Shown piece by piece: positions 1-8,828 of a stretch of DNA of 64,000 nt. The DNA comes from Phyllobacteriaceae bacterium (GTDB lineage: Bacteria > Pseudomonadota > Alphaproteobacteria > Rhizobiales > Rhizobiaceae). Under the pieces are notes generated by a model. The model had not been told where the DNA came from, did not search any database, and was given only the letters and a program-made list of their open reading frames with translations. The first letter of the stretch is position 1. Every line of letters begins with the position of its first letter. Where the stretch lies: positions 62,001 to 126,000 of the forward strand of contig JANSXT010000014.1 of the NCBI GenBank assembly GCA_024742765.1. The letters are read 5' to 3'. The translations under genes and the position numbers were made by a program.

Positions 1-866
1 TGGCCGACGGCGGCCATCGCGCGGTCGGGGTCCTTCAGATGCAGCGCGCGGGTGATGTTGGTCAGATGGGTGCCGAAGGTGAAGGCGTGGACATGACGCC
101 AGTCGCGCACCCGCGCCCATGCCAAGGCGTGCAGGAAATGCATCATCATGCGCGAATAGGTGCTCATCGATCCGGAAATGTCGCACAGGGCGACAAGGTC
201 CGGCGGCCGGTCGCGCGGCACAATGGTGACGACCCGCTCGATCTCGCCGGCCCGGCGCAGCGATCCGCGCATGGTGGCGCGAAAATCGGGGCGTGTGCCG
301 ACCGGCGAGCGGCGGGCGCGACGCGTGCGCACAGGGCGGACGGGCAGGCGCATCGCCTCGATGGCGCGCGCGGCCTGCGCGAGTTCGGCAGCGCTCATCT
401 GCTCGAAATCCATCGCCCGCAGCGTCTCGGTCTCCGACCAGGACAGTTGCGCGTCGATCTCCACCTCGGTGCGCACCGGCGCGTCGGCCGCCGCCTTGGG
501 GGAATCCCCCAACGCCTCGGAGGCGCGCCGTTCGGCGGCCTTTTTCTTCTTCTCCTCGGTTTCGCCACGGATCATCGGCGACAGGAGGCGGATCATCTTT
601 TCGAGATATTCCGGATCGCGCCAGAACATGGTGAATACCTGGTGAAAGACGTCCAGATGCTCGGCGCGGGTGATCAGCGTCGCACGCAGCAGATGATAGA
701 AATCGTCGCGCCGCGAAAAGCCGGCGGCCGCCGCCGCCCGCACCGCATCGCGCACCTGGCTGGTGCCCACGGGCACGCCGGCCTTGCGCAGCGCGCGCGC
801 GAAATGAACGATATTGTCGGCCAGACGGCCTTCGGCGGGCGTGTCGGCGGTGGTGGCACCGGCCAT
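1..866 (-). CDS. VWA domain protein, CoxE family (3' end outside window)
   Basis: The visible 288 codons start at an ATG that shares one base with the TGA of the upstream MoxR gene, so the two are translationally coupled. A helical N-terminal half is followed by an acidic/basic linker and then a von Willebrand A fold. Its MIDAS motif DISGS lies at about residues 228-232, followed by an aromatic-rich segment. CoxE-type VWA proteins act with a MoxR/CoxD AAA+ ATPase as cytoplasmic chaperone pairs that mature metalloenzymes; CoxD/CoxE are known for installing the Cu/S part of the CO dehydrogenase site. No CO dehydrogenase structural gene is in view, so the client here is unknown. The gene runs off the left edge. 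Confidence 0.85.
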   Translation of the reverse strand, partial: MAGATTADTPAEGRLADNIVHFARALRKAGVPVGTSQVRDAVRAAAAAGFSRRDDFYHLLRATLITRAEHLDVFHQVFTMFWRDPEYLEKMIRLLSPMIRGETEEKKKKAAERRASEALGDSPKAAADAPVRTEVEIDAQLSWSETETLRAMDFEQMSAAELAQAARAIEAMRLPVRPVRTRRARRSPVGTRPDFRATMRGSLRRAGEIERVVTIVPRDRPPDLVALCDISGSMSTYSRMMMHFLHALAWARVRDWRHVHAFTFGTHLTNITRALHLKDPDRAMAAVG

Positions 867-1807
867 CAGCTTTCGGCGTCGGCGAGCTTGGCCCGCGCCT
901 CATCGAGAATGCGGGAGACCTCCGAGCCGGCCATGCGGGCAATGTCGTCCTGATATTTGAGGATTGCACCGAGCGTATCGGAAATCACCTCGGGCGACAG
1001 CGCGACCGTGTCGAGCGCGACGAGGCACTTGGCCCAGTCGATCGTTTCGGCGACGCCCGGGTTCTTGAACAGGTCCGCGCCGCGCAGCCCTTGGGCGAAG
1101 GCGACGATCTCCGCCGACAGCTTTTCCGTCGCCTCGGGAACGCGGGCGCGCAAAATGTCCATCTCGCGGTCGAAATCGGGATAATCGACCCAGTGATACA
1201 GACAGCGGCGCTTGAGCGCGTCATGCACTTCGCGCGTCCGGTTCGACGTCAAGATCACCAAGGGCGGCTCGTCGGCGCGGATCGTGCCGAGTTCGGGGAT
1301 CGTCACCTGATAGTCCGACAGCGCTTCGAGCAGGAACGCCTCGAACGGCTCGTCGGTGCGGTCGACCTCGTCGATCAGAAGGACCGGCGGGCCTTCCGCA
1401 TGCGGCTCCATCGCGTCAAGCAGCGGCCGGCGGATCAGGAAATCGCCGGTGAAGAGCTCCTTCTGCAACATCTCCCGATCTGCATTGCCGGCGGCCTCGG
1501 CGGTGCGGATGGCCACCATCTGGGCGGTGAAGTTCCACTCATAGATCGCGGACGACGCATCGAGCCCTTCATAACATTGCAGGCGGATCAGCCGCCGCCC
1601 CAGGCCCGAGGCCAGCGCCTTGGCGATCTCGGTCTTGCCGACGCCGGCCTCGCCTTCGAGAAAGAGCGGCTTGTCGAGCGTCATCGACAGGAAGGCGACG
1701 GTGGCAAGGCCGCGCCCGCAGACATAGTTCTCGCCGGCCAGAAGCGCGATTGTTGCGTCGATCGAGGCCGGGGCGGGCGCCGCGGCCCTGTTGGATGCAT
1801 CCATCAT
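866..1807 (-). CDS. MoxR/CoxD-like AAA+ ATPase
   Basis: AAA+ ATPase of about 313 residues. The Walker A motif GEAGVGKT is near residues 52-59, Walker B LLIDEVD near 143-149, the sensor-1 Asn (LTSN) near 189, and an LKRRC arginine element near 198-202. This is the MoxR family, which partners with VWA proteins to remodel or activate enzymes. The VWA partner follows directly with a one-base stop/start overlap. I chose the ATGATG at 1804-1807 because codons further upstream run into the divergent xdhC promoter region and look non-coding. With xdhC and mocA next door, the likely role is maturation of a molybdenum-copper or xanthine-dehydrogenase-like hydroxylase. The exact client is inferred, not seen. 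Confidence 0.88.
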   Translation of the reverse strand: MMDASNRAAAPAPASIDATIALLAGENYVCGRGLATVAFLSMTLDKPLFLEGEAGVGKTEIAKALASGLGRRLIRLQCYEGLDASSAIYEWNFTAQMVAIRTAEAAGNADREMLQKELFTGDFLIRRPLLDAMEPHAEGPPVLLIDEVDRTDEPFEAFLLEALSDYQVTIPELGTIRADEPPLVILTSNRTREVHDALKRRCLYHWVDYPDFDREMDILRARVPEATEKLSAEIVAFAQGLRGADLFKNPGVAETIDWAKCLVALDTVALSPEVISDTLGAILKYQDDIARMAGSEVSRILDEARAKLADAES

Positions 1808-1904
1808 GGCGACAAGAGTTAGCGGGCATGCCCGCGCCTGTCCATTGCGCCAAGGACGCAAACGCCTTGCCGCCCGATGTCAAAGCGATACAATCGCCGC
1901 CACC

Positions 1905-2852
1905 ATGCTGACACGCACACAAACCGTTCCGCCGCTTGATTTCGGCCCCAACCGCGCCCCGCTGGCCGCGCTGGCAAACGCGACCGCCGATGGTGTATTG
2001 GCGGTCATCACGCGCACCGAAGGCCCGTCTTACCGCCCGGTCGGCGCGGTGATGGCGTTCCTGCCGGACGATCTGCGCATCGGGACTTTGTCGTCAGGCT
2101 GCATCGAATCCGATCTGGCGCTGCATGCCGCCGAAACGCTTGAGACCGGCGCGCCCAAGACCGTGCTCTACGGGCGGGGCTCTCCCTATATCGACATCCA
2201 GCTTCCCTGCGGCGGCGGGCTCGAGATTTTGCTGGTGCCGCGCCCGGACCGAGACGCACTCGCAGCGCTCATCAAAACGCTGGACGGACGCCGGCCGGCG
2301 ACGCTCGTCATCGACCGGCAGACCGGCAAGATCGCAGCGCTTGAGGACGCGGCACCGGATGCGGACCGGTTCGCGATCATTTTCGAGCCGGAGCTGCAAT
2401 TCTTCATCTTCGGCAAGGGGCCGGAAGCCAGCACATTCGCCGGCCTCGTCCAGTCAGCCGGCTATCCGAACCTGTTGCTGTCGCCCGACGACGAAACGCT
2501 GGACGCGGGCCGCGCGGCGGGCTGCGCCACACGGCATCTGGTCTCCAAAGGCGTGCCGTCGGACGTCGCACCCGACGGCTGGTCGTCGGTTGTCCTGTTC
2601 TTTCACGATCACGACTGGGAACCGCCGATCCTTGAACGGGCGCTTAAAACCGACGCCTTCTATATCGGCGCGCAGGGCAGCAAGCGGGCGCGCGATGCGC
2701 GCATGGCCGAACTCGAAGCGATGGGCGTATCGGCGGAAGCGCGCGAACGGCTGCATGGGCCGATCGGTCTGGTGCCTTCGGCGCGCGATGCGCGCACGCT
2801 CGCCGTCTCGGTCCTCGCCGAGGTTCTGGCCGTCGCCAAAGCCGCCGCATGA
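1905..2852 (+). CDS. XdhC/CoxI family molybdenum-cofactor maturation protein
   Basis: Protein of 315 residues. The N-terminal XdhC domain has a SYRPVGA segment near 42-48, SSGCIES near 63-69 and PCGGGLEI near 101-108. The C-terminal XdhC_C Rossmann-like part begins at FIFGKGPE (about 165) and carries the conserved YIGAQGSKR segment. XdhC proteins bind sulfurated Mo cofactor and deliver it to molybdenum hydroxylases such as xanthine dehydrogenase; the family also includes CoxF/CoxI. The ATG at 1905 is preferred because the family N-terminus aligns from there, and the in-frame codons upstream overlap the divergent MoxR gene. The end overlaps mocA by four bases (ATGA), so the two are co-translated. 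Confidence 0.88.
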   Translation: MLTRTQTVPPLDFGPNRAPLAALANATADGVLAVITRTEGPSYRPVGAVMAFLPDDLRIGTLSSGCIESDLALHAAETLETGAPKTVLYGRGSPYIDIQLPCGGGLEILLVPRPDRDALAALIKTLDGRRPATLVIDRQTGKIAALEDAAPDADRFAIIFEPELQFFIFGKGPEASTFAGLVQSAGYPNLLLSPDDETLDAGRAAGCATRHLVSKGVPSDVAPDGWSSVVLFFHDHDWEPPILERALKTDAFYIGAQGSKRARDARMAELEAMGVSAEARERLHGPIGLVPSARDARTLAVSVLAEVLAVAKAAA

Positions 2853-3421
2853 GCCGATGCGGCCTTTTGCTGGCGGCCGGGCGATCGGCGCGGTTCGGCG
2901 CTAAAAACAAGCTTCTGACACCGTTTCGCGGCCAACCGCTCGCCGCCCATGTGGCGGACGCCATGGCAGCCGTGCCGCTCGATCACCGGCTGGTTGTGGC
3001 GGCCGATGCCTCAGTCGCAGAGCTGTTTGACGGGTTCGAGGTGCTGACGGTCAACGAACCGGATGCACCGCAATCGGCCAGCCTGAAGGTTGGCGCCCAT
3101 CGCGCACTTGAGTTGGGCGCCACACGGCTTCTCGTGGCACTGGCGGACATGCCGCTGGTCGATGCCAACCTGATGGGCGCGGTGCTGGAGTGCTGCACCA
3201 ACGACAGCCCATCAGCGACGACCGATGGCCATCGCGCCATGCCGCCCGCCTGTTTCCCGGGCGGGCACTTCGAAGCGCTCACCAAACTGTCGGGCGATCG
3301 CGGCGCGGCATCGCTGCTTGCGAACCTGCCGCCCGACCGGCTTGTCGCCGCGCAGCCGGGCATGCTGGCCGATATCGACACGCAAGCCGACCTTGACCAG
3401 ATGAGCGCCCACGCGGATTGA
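2849..3421 (+). CDS. MocA-like molybdenum cofactor nucleotidyltransferase
   Basis: Protein of 190 residues with an NTP-transferase (MobA-like) fold. The nucleotide-binding loop LAAGRSARFG with a following Lys is at about residues 7-20, and the acidic ALADMPLVD segment sits mid-protein. The family transfers CMP (MocA) or GMP (MobA) to molybdopterin. Linkage to xdhC favours the cytidylyltransferase that makes the MCD cofactor used by xanthine dehydrogenase-type hydroxylases. The start overlaps the xdhC stop (ATGA). CMP specificity is inferred from context; the sequence alone does not prove it. Confidence 0.82.
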   Translation: MSRCGLLLAAGRSARFGAKNKLLTPFRGQPLAAHVADAMAAVPLDHRLVVAADASVAELFDGFEVLTVNEPDAPQSASLKVGAHRALELGATRLLVALADMPLVDANLMGAVLECCTNDSPSATTDGHRAMPPACFPGGHFEALTKLSGDRGAASLLANLPPDRLVAAQPGMLADIDTQADLDQMSAHAD

Positions 3422-3441
3422 AGACCAGAAGGGATGCCGCG

Positions 3442-3888
3442 TTAGTGGCCGGCGAACAGGGCTTCTGCGTCCATCTTGTCGCCCCTTGGGCTTGTGTCGA
3501 CGCAATGGACGGTGGCGCCGCGACGGCGGGCGACCGCATCGGCGGCGATCCGCACATCCTCGATCGCCTCGGTGAGCCGGCCATGGAATCGCGGATCGGA
3601 CGCGCCCATGGGCGCGATGTCGGAAAAGCGAAGGCGCCGGGGCAGGGCGATGCCGGCCGCGTCCAGCGCCGCGAGCAAACCCTCGGCCAGGGCCGCGCGG
3701 CTCTGCCCGCCACGCTGGAAATCGGTGACATGAACATCGTCGCCATGCGGCCGCTTGATGCGGATCCAGAACATCGGATCACGCGCGCAGGCGACCTTGA
3801 TCGCAAAATCGTCGATGGAGACGGCATGAGCGGCCATCGCCGCGCGCTGCTGCCGCGCTCCGTCCAGGCTAATGATGTTGGCCGTCAT
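3442..3888 (-). CDS. Conserved hypothetical protein (148 aa)
   Basis: I do not recognise a named family. The ATG at 3888 gives 148 residues beginning MTANIISLDGARQQ. In-frame codons upstream run into an intergenic region and the tRNA-Phe gene, so they are rejected. The middle is rich in mixed charged and aromatic residues (FWIRIKRPHGDDVHV), followed by a predicted helix (SRAALAEGLLAALDAAG) and a basic C-terminal helix. There is no signal peptide or membrane segment, so it is presumably cytoplasmic. A CtrA-like site lies about 70-85 bases upstream. It is convergent with mocA with only 20 bases between them. Confidence 0.6.
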   Translation of the reverse strand: MTANIISLDGARQQRAAMAAHAVSIDDFAIKVACARDPMFWIRIKRPHGDDVHVTDFQRGGQSRAALAEGLLAALDAAGIALPRRLRFSDIAPMGASDPRFHGRLTEAIEDVRIAADAVARRRGATVHCVDTSPRGDKMDAEALFAGH

Positions 3889-3956
3889 AGGGTCCGTCCC
3901 GACCTTCCTGTCGGAGGCCAGACTGCCGGTTCGGGCCACGGCGCTCAAGCTTATGG

Positions 3957-3972
3957 TTGACAAATGGTTAAC
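3957..3972 (-). promoter_or_regulatory. CtrA-like box (one mismatch)
   Basis: TTGA, seven bases, then TTAAC matches the CtrA consensus TTAA-N7-TTAAC except at one base. It lies 69-84 bases upstream of the 148-aa hypothetical gene. On the minus strand it reads as the familiar TTAACCAT half-site. This is motif evidence only. Confidence 0.35.
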
Positions 3973-4044
3973 GCGCGCGGCGGCGAACACAGCACAAGAG
4001 CGGCCTGATGCGGGCGTTGAACTGTCACTGACTGGCGGAAAGAA

Positions 4045-4119
4045 TGGTGCCCGGGGGCGGATTTGAACCACCGACACGCGGATTTTCAATCCGCTGCTCT
4101 ACCCCTGAGCTACCCGGGC
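4045..4119 (-). tRNA. tRNA-Phe (anticodon GAA)
   Basis: The minus strand folds as a complete cloverleaf: acceptor stem GCCCGGG/CCCGGGC, D arm GCTC/GAGC, anticodon stem GCGGA/TCCGC with seven-base loop TTGAAAA (anticodon GAA), a five-base variable region, and T arm GGTGG/CCGCC with loop TTCAAAT. The discriminator is A and the CCA end is encoded (4045-4047). No intron and no adjacent tRNA were seen. Confidence 0.97.
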
Positions 4120-4307
4120 ACGGGCGTTCGCGATCGCATGGATCGCGGGGGGCAGGCGCCCCCGCTCGGAACGCGCGGTTTATAGCACCAAAAACCGCAC
4201 TGTCCAGACGAGCCCAGGCGGTTTTTTGGCATTGATGCGGCGTTGGGAAATTGTTGATCGGATTGCCGCACACTGCGCCGCAAACGGGGCAACGAAACGG
4301 GCGGATC

Positions 4308-5372
4308 ATGGCGGGACAGACGGATACGACCACATGGGACGGCTTTGGCTGGGGCATCTGGGCGACGGGCGCGATCGCAGCGCAGTTCGCCGCCGACCTC
4401 GACCATGTGTCGGGCGCGCGCCGGGCGGCGGTCTGCTCGCGCTCGATGGAGAGCGCGCAGGCTTTTGCCGCAGCGCACGGGTTTGCGGCCGCCCATGCCG
4501 ATCCGGATGCGTTTCTCGCCGATCCGAGCGTCGATGCGGTCTATATCGCTTCGCCCCATACCGAACATTGCGACCAGGCGCTGCGCGCCATCGCCGCCGG
4601 TAAGCCGGTGCTGATCGAAAAGCCGGTGGCGATGACATCGGACGAAGCGCGGGCCATCGAAGAGGCCGCGCAGACGGCCGGCGTCTTCGCTATGGAGGCG
4701 TTGTGGACGCGGTTCCTGCCCGCGGTGCAGCGCGCCAAAGCGCTTATCGATGACGGCGTGATCGGACCAGTGCGCCGCGCCGAAGCCAGCCTCATCTTCC
4801 ACCGCCCCTTCGATCCGGACCATCGCTTGTTCGATCCGGCGCGCGGCGGCGGCGTGCTGCACGATCTGGGCGCCTATCCGCTGTCGCTGGCGACGTTTCT
4901 GTTCGGGCCACCCGTGCTCGAAAGCGGACGCTGGCACACCGCGCCGACCGGCGTCGATATAGAGGCTGAAATGGTGCTGCGATGCGGCACCGTGCCGTTC
5001 GCTGCCAATGTCGGCTTCGTGGAAGAACCGGCCGCGGAGGGTCGCAACGATTTCATTATCTACGGCGAGACCGGAACGCTGCGCATCGACCGGCATTTTC
5101 TCGGCGGGCCGTCGCTGACATTGTGGAACAGGCCGCTGGAGAACGCGCCGGACCCGCGCGGATGGGGCGAAAAGCTGGCCAGACGCCTGCCGTTGCCCGG
5201 CCGGACGCGCATGGATTTTGCCCGGCTTTCACGCGGGCTCAATTTTCAGGCTGCCGCGGTGCAGGCGGCCATCGCCCGTGGCGAGACAGCCCATCCGTCG
5301 ATGCCCCTGTCCGACAGCGCCGCGGTTCTCGCCATCATCGAGCAGGTGCTGGCCACGCCGCCCGAAGGCTGA
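4308..5372 (+). CDS. Gfo/Idh/MocA family NAD(P)-dependent oxidoreductase
   Basis: Protein of 354 residues. The N-terminal Rossmann fold has the dinucleotide-binding run GIWATGAIA at about 16-24, and the family signature EKPVAMT at about 104-110. The C-terminal alpha/beta domain contains GGGVLHDLGAYPLS, the equivalent of the conserved substrate-side motif. Members oxidise or reduce sugars, inositols, dihydrodiols and related compounds; the substrate cannot be told from sequence. I start at the ATG at 4308, since the earlier in-frame ATG gives an unconserved leader of 19 residues. It is convergent with the next gene with four bases between stops. Confidence 0.85.
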   Translation: MAGQTDTTTWDGFGWGIWATGAIAAQFAADLDHVSGARRAAVCSRSMESAQAFAAAHGFAAAHADPDAFLADPSVDAVYIASPHTEHCDQALRAIAAGKPVLIEKPVAMTSDEARAIEEAAQTAGVFAMEALWTRFLPAVQRAKALIDDGVIGPVRRAEASLIFHRPFDPDHRLFDPARGGGVLHDLGAYPLSLATFLFGPPVLESGRWHTAPTGVDIEAEMVLRCGTVPFAANVGFVEEPAAEGRNDFIIYGETGTLRIDRHFLGGPSLTLWNRPLENAPDPRGWGEKLARRLPLPGRTRMDFARLSRGLNFQAAAVQAAIARGETAHPSMPLSDSAAVLAIIEQVLATPPEG

Positions 5373-5376
5373 CCGG

Positions 5377-5778
5377 TCAGGTCCTGTCGGGCGTGCCCTC
5401 GAACTCTTCGACGATGCCCATGAAGCGGCGCATGAACTCTTCCATATAGCCAAGGCCGCGCTCGAACTCCTCGGGGTCAGGCAGCCCGTCGCGCTCAATC
5501 GCCGCGCCGGCGCCGGCATTGAGCCGCCGTTCGAGCACCTCGACCCGTGCTTCGAGCGAATCGAGCGCATCGAAGAAGGCGGCGCGCTCGTCGGCACCCA
5601 GCCGGCACACCACCTCGTCGCCCTCCAGCGCGCAGACCGACATTTCGCCGGTTTCGGTGTCCATGCGCACGAAACCGTCTTCGGTCGGCTCCATCACATA
5701 ACGGCCCGCGTCGGCGGCGGCCGGAACCGCCAGAGCGGTCAGGGCGGCGATGCTGCCGCCAATGATCACTGCCTTCAT
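5377..5778 (-). CDS. Exported hypothetical protein with coiled-coil C-terminus
   Basis: Protein of 133 residues. A Lys-led hydrophobic N-terminus (MKAVIIGGSIAALTALAVPAA) looks like a Sec signal peptide cleaved near residue 23. The mature part begins with a short beta-rich region holding two cysteines (CALEGDEVVC), then an acidic helical segment (DALDSLEARVEVLERRL) likely to form a coiled coil. The start at 5778 is fixed by a GAGGAACAG ribosome-binding site just upstream. Location is probably periplasmic. Short proteins of this layout are common in Rhizobiales, but I know no function. Confidence 0.65.
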   Translation of the reverse strand: MKAVIIGGSIAALTALAVPAAADAGRYVMEPTEDGFVRMDTETGEMSVCALEGDEVVCRLGADERAAFFDALDSLEARVEVLERRLNAGAGAAIERDGLPDPEEFERGLGYMEEFMRRFMGIVEEFEGTPDRT

Positions 5779-5927
5779 CTGTTCCTCCTCGGGCAATGCC
5801 CGGCTGAGATGTCCCTCTACCGATGTTTCCCATGTCATTGCGCGGAATTTGTGATGGGCGGTGGACAAGGCGCAGTCCATTGCCGGCCGGCCTTCCGCAG
5901 ACCGGACGACCGGTCTAAAGCAGCGGC

Positions 5928-6275
5928 ATGGACGCCCTCATCTACAAGATCGCAACGCGGGACCAGTGGGCCAAGGCCGAGGCGGACGGCGTCTTCCATG
6001 GCGCGCCGGTCGATCTGGCCGACGGCTACATTCATTTTTCAACCGCTGCGCAGGCGCCGGAAACAGCGGCCAAGCACTTTGCAGGGCAGGACGATCTTTT
6101 GCTTGTCGCGGTGCGCACCGAAACGCTGGGCGACGCGCTTAAATTTGACGTGTCGCGCGGCGGGGCGCTGTTTCCGCATCTTTACGCGCCGCTCGATCTT
6201 GGCCATGTCGTCTGGGTGCGCCCGCTGACGCTGGGTGATGATGGCGTCCACGTTTTTCCGCCACTGGAGTCCTGA
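5928..6275 (+). CDS. DUF952 domain protein
   Basis: Protein of 115 residues matching the DUF952 family from start to end: IYKIATRDQWAKA at the N-terminus, the DGYIHFSTAAQ motif at about 33-43, and FPHLYAPLDLGHV towards the end. The family is small, cytoplasmic and resembles an ADP-ribosyltransferase-like fold in some analyses; its role is unknown. Its stop overlaps the pyrD start by one base (TGATG), so it is probably translated with pyrD. Confidence 0.85.
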   Translation: MDALIYKIATRDQWAKAEADGVFHGAPVDLADGYIHFSTAAQAPETAAKHFAGQDDLLLVAVRTETLGDALKFDVSRGGALFPHLYAPLDLGHVVWVRPLTLGDDGVHVFPPLES

Positions 6276-7369
6276 TGCGCGAGCGCCTGACCGACCGGAT
6301 CGGCCGCTGGCTGATGTTCCGCTTCGACCCGGAAACGGCGCACGGGCTGGCGATCAAGGGGCTGAAATCGGGATCACTGCCCGGCGCGCCCGCCGACGCC
6401 GATCCGCGTCTTTCGGTTTCAGTGGCCGGGCTCAGTTTTCCCAACCCGCTCGGCGTTGCAGCCGGTTTCGACAAGAACGCCGAAGTGCCCGACGCTTTGC
6501 TCAGGCTCGGCTTCGGCTTCACCGAGATCGGCACGGTAACGCCGCGTGCCCAGCCGGGCAATCCCAAACCGCGCATATTCCGGCTGGCGGCGGATCGCGC
6601 GGTCATCAACCGGCTGGGCTTCAACAATGAAGGCCATGACGCGGCCTGGCATCGGCTCGATGCGCGGCACGGCACCGGCATTGTCGGCGTCAACATCGGC
6701 GCCAACAAGGATACGGACGACAAGGCGGCCGACTATGTCGCCGGGCTCGACCGGTTCTATGCGCTTGCCTCCTATTTCACGGTCAACATTTCCTCGCCCA
6801 ACACGCCGGGCCTGCGCGATCTGCAGACACGCGATGCATTGGCGGATCTTCTGGCGCGAGTGGGGGAAGCGCGTGTCCGAAAGATCGAGGAGACGGGCCG
6901 GCGCGTGCCGGTCTTCCTGAAGATCGCGCCGGACATCACCGAGGCCGATCTCGACGACATCGTCGCCGAGGTGCTCGACAAAAAGATCGACGGGGTGATC
7001 GTTTCGAACACGACCCTGTCGCGGGCCGGGCTCGCCGTCGATCCGGCTGAGGCGGGCGGGCTGTCTGGCGCGCCGCTGTTCGAGCGCGCGACCATCGTGC
7101 TGGCCAAGACGCGCCAGCGCGCCGGGCCGGACCTTGCGCTGATCGGCGTCGGCGGTGTCGACAGTGCGGAGACGGCACTGACGAAGATCGAGGCGGGGGC
7201 CGATCTGGTGCAGCTCTATACGGGCATGATCTATCGCGGGCCGACGATTGCCCAGCGAATCTGCGCCGGTCTTTCCGAGGCTCTCGATGCGCGCGGTGCG
7301 GATGGGATTGGTGCGTTGCGCGACCTTTCGGTCGATGCGTGGGCGTCCAGACCGATCTCGCCGCAATAG
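6275..7369 (+). CDS. pyrD: Quinone-dependent dihydroorotate dehydrogenase (class 2)
   Basis: Protein of 364 residues that oxidises dihydroorotate to orotate in pyrimidine synthesis and passes electrons to ubiquinone at the inner membrane. The amphipathic N-terminal helix typical of class 2 enzymes is present. FMN-site motifs are NPLGVAAGFDKNAE (57-70), GTVTPRAQPGNPKPR (86-100) and NRLGFNNEG (112-120). NISSPNTPGLR at about 170 contains the catalytic serine that marks class 2. The C-terminal part has the phosphate-binding GVGGVDS segment and YTGMIYRGP. Length is normal. The start overlaps the DUF952 stop by one base. Confidence 0.97.
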   Translation: MRERLTDRIGRWLMFRFDPETAHGLAIKGLKSGSLPGAPADADPRLSVSVAGLSFPNPLGVAAGFDKNAEVPDALLRLGFGFTEIGTVTPRAQPGNPKPRIFRLAADRAVINRLGFNNEGHDAAWHRLDARHGTGIVGVNIGANKDTDDKAADYVAGLDRFYALASYFTVNISSPNTPGLRDLQTRDALADLLARVGEARVRKIEETGRRVPVFLKIAPDITEADLDDIVAEVLDKKIDGVIVSNTTLSRAGLAVDPAEAGGLSGAPLFERATIVLAKTRQRAGPDLALIGVGGVDSAETALTKIEAGADLVQLYTGMIYRGPTIAQRICAGLSEALDARGADGIGALRDLSVDAWASRPISPQ

Positions 7370-7375
7370 CGCAAT

Positions 7376-8722
7376 TCAGCCGAACACAAGCTGCGCCCGC
7401 GAGGGCAGAAGCGCCAGCAGTGTCAGGCCGCGCAGGCCAAGAAACAGGTTGAGCGCGAACCAGAGGCCATGATTGCCGAAGACCGGCGTCAGAGCGTAGC
7501 CGCAGGCGATGAAGACGCCAAGCGACAGGAGCATCATGTTGCGCATGTCGACCGACCAGGTCGCGCCGATATAGACGCCGTCCATCTGGAAGGCGAGAAC
7601 GCCGGCGATGGCAGTGACGGCCGCCCAGACGAGGAACGGCCGCGCCTCGGCCCGCACATCCTCGGCCGTGGTCATCAGGTCGATGAACCAGTTGCCGAGC
7701 AGCATCACGACCAGCGTCGTGAACCCGGCCAAAACGAAACCCCAAAGCGCGGTCAGCCGGACGGCGCGCCAGAACGGTTTGGCATGGCGTCCGCCGACGG
7801 CCCTTCCGACCAGTTGCTCGGCGGCAACGGCGAAGCCATCCAGATAATAGCCGGCGATGAAGAAGAAATTCATCAGGATCGCATTGGCCGCCAGCGTCAC
7901 CGCGCCGAACTGCGCGCCGATGCGGGTGAAGAGCGCAAAGGCGGCGACCAGCGCCAAGGAGCGGATCATGATGTCGCGGTTAAGGGCGATCAGCGCAAGG
8001 AAGGACGGCCGATCAAGAATGCGCGTCCGTGACGGTGCATCGCGCTTGTCGAAGCCGCGCCACAGCCAGACCAGCGCGCCGATGGCAACGAGACTTTCGC
8101 CGATCACCGTCGCCCAGGCAACGCCGGCCACATTCCATTCCAGCCATAGGCCGAGCGCGATCGACAGGACGATGTTGATGCCGTTGATCAGGGACTGGAC
8201 GACAAGCGCGGCAACCGCACGCGCCTGACCGAGCAGCAGCCCCAGGATCGCATAATTGACGAGCGTGAACGGCGCGGCGAGGAAGCGGATCGTCACATAG
8301 GTGCGCGTCGCCTCGGCCACCTGATCGCCCGGCGCCATCAGCCACAGGCCCACCTCGCGGATGAGCGGCGCCAGCGGCAGCAATATGAGCCCGCCGGCGA
8401 GGGCGATCAGAACCGCGCGCCAGAAGACGGCCTGTTGCTCAGTCTCATCCCCACGCCCCACGGCCTGGGCGACGAAGCCGGTCGTGCCCATGCGCAGGAA
8501 ATTGAACATGATGAAGACGACGTCGAACAGGATCGCGCCGATGGCGAGGCCGCCGATCAGCGCCGCATCGCCGAACTGGCCGACCACCGCCGTATCGACA
8601 ATGCCGAGCAAGGGCGTTGTCAGGTAGGCGAGCGTCATCGGCACGGCGATGGCGAACACCATGCGGTTGGTGACTTCGAAGCTGGCGGCCTTTTCGGGCG
8701 GGACGGACTGGCTGACGGACAT
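7376..8722 (-). CDS. MATE family multidrug/sodium antiporter (DinF-like)
   Basis: Protein of 448 residues with about twelve hydrophobic helices in two similar halves, as in MATE exporters. The first half opens with a TNRMVFAIAVPMTLAYLT helix and the conserved VDTAVVGQFG segment. The second half starts near RDIMIRSLALV. The DinF/NorM-like layout suggests cation-coupled export of drugs or metabolites across the inner membrane. The ATG at 8722 gives a normal N-terminus; the in-frame extension upstream is arginine-rich and not family-like. It is divergent from the HDAC-like gene and convergent with pyrD. Confidence 0.9.
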   Translation of the reverse strand: MSVSQSVPPEKAASFEVTNRMVFAIAVPMTLAYLTTPLLGIVDTAVVGQFGDAALIGGLAIGAILFDVVFIMFNFLRMGTTGFVAQAVGRGDETEQQAVFWRAVLIALAGGLILLPLAPLIREVGLWLMAPGDQVAEATRTYVTIRFLAAPFTLVNYAILGLLLGQARAVAALVVQSLINGINIVLSIALGLWLEWNVAGVAWATVIGESLVAIGALVWLWRGFDKRDAPSRTRILDRPSFLALIALNRDIMIRSLALVAAFALFTRIGAQFGAVTLAANAILMNFFFIAGYYLDGFAVAAEQLVGRAVGGRHAKPFWRAVRLTALWGFVLAGFTTLVVMLLGNWFIDLMTTAEDVRAEARPFLVWAAVTAIAGVLAFQMDGVYIGATWSVDMRNMMLLSLGVFIACGYALTPVFGNHGLWFALNLFLGLRGLTLLALLPSRAQLVFG

Positions 8723-8828
8723 CGGCCTGCCCTGCCCGATCGGGCGCCGCCGGGCAAGCGCCCGATTGTCCCGGTGACAGGCCTGCTGACAGTTTGATTT
8801 TGGCCGTGCGATGCTTACCTGCGGGGCG

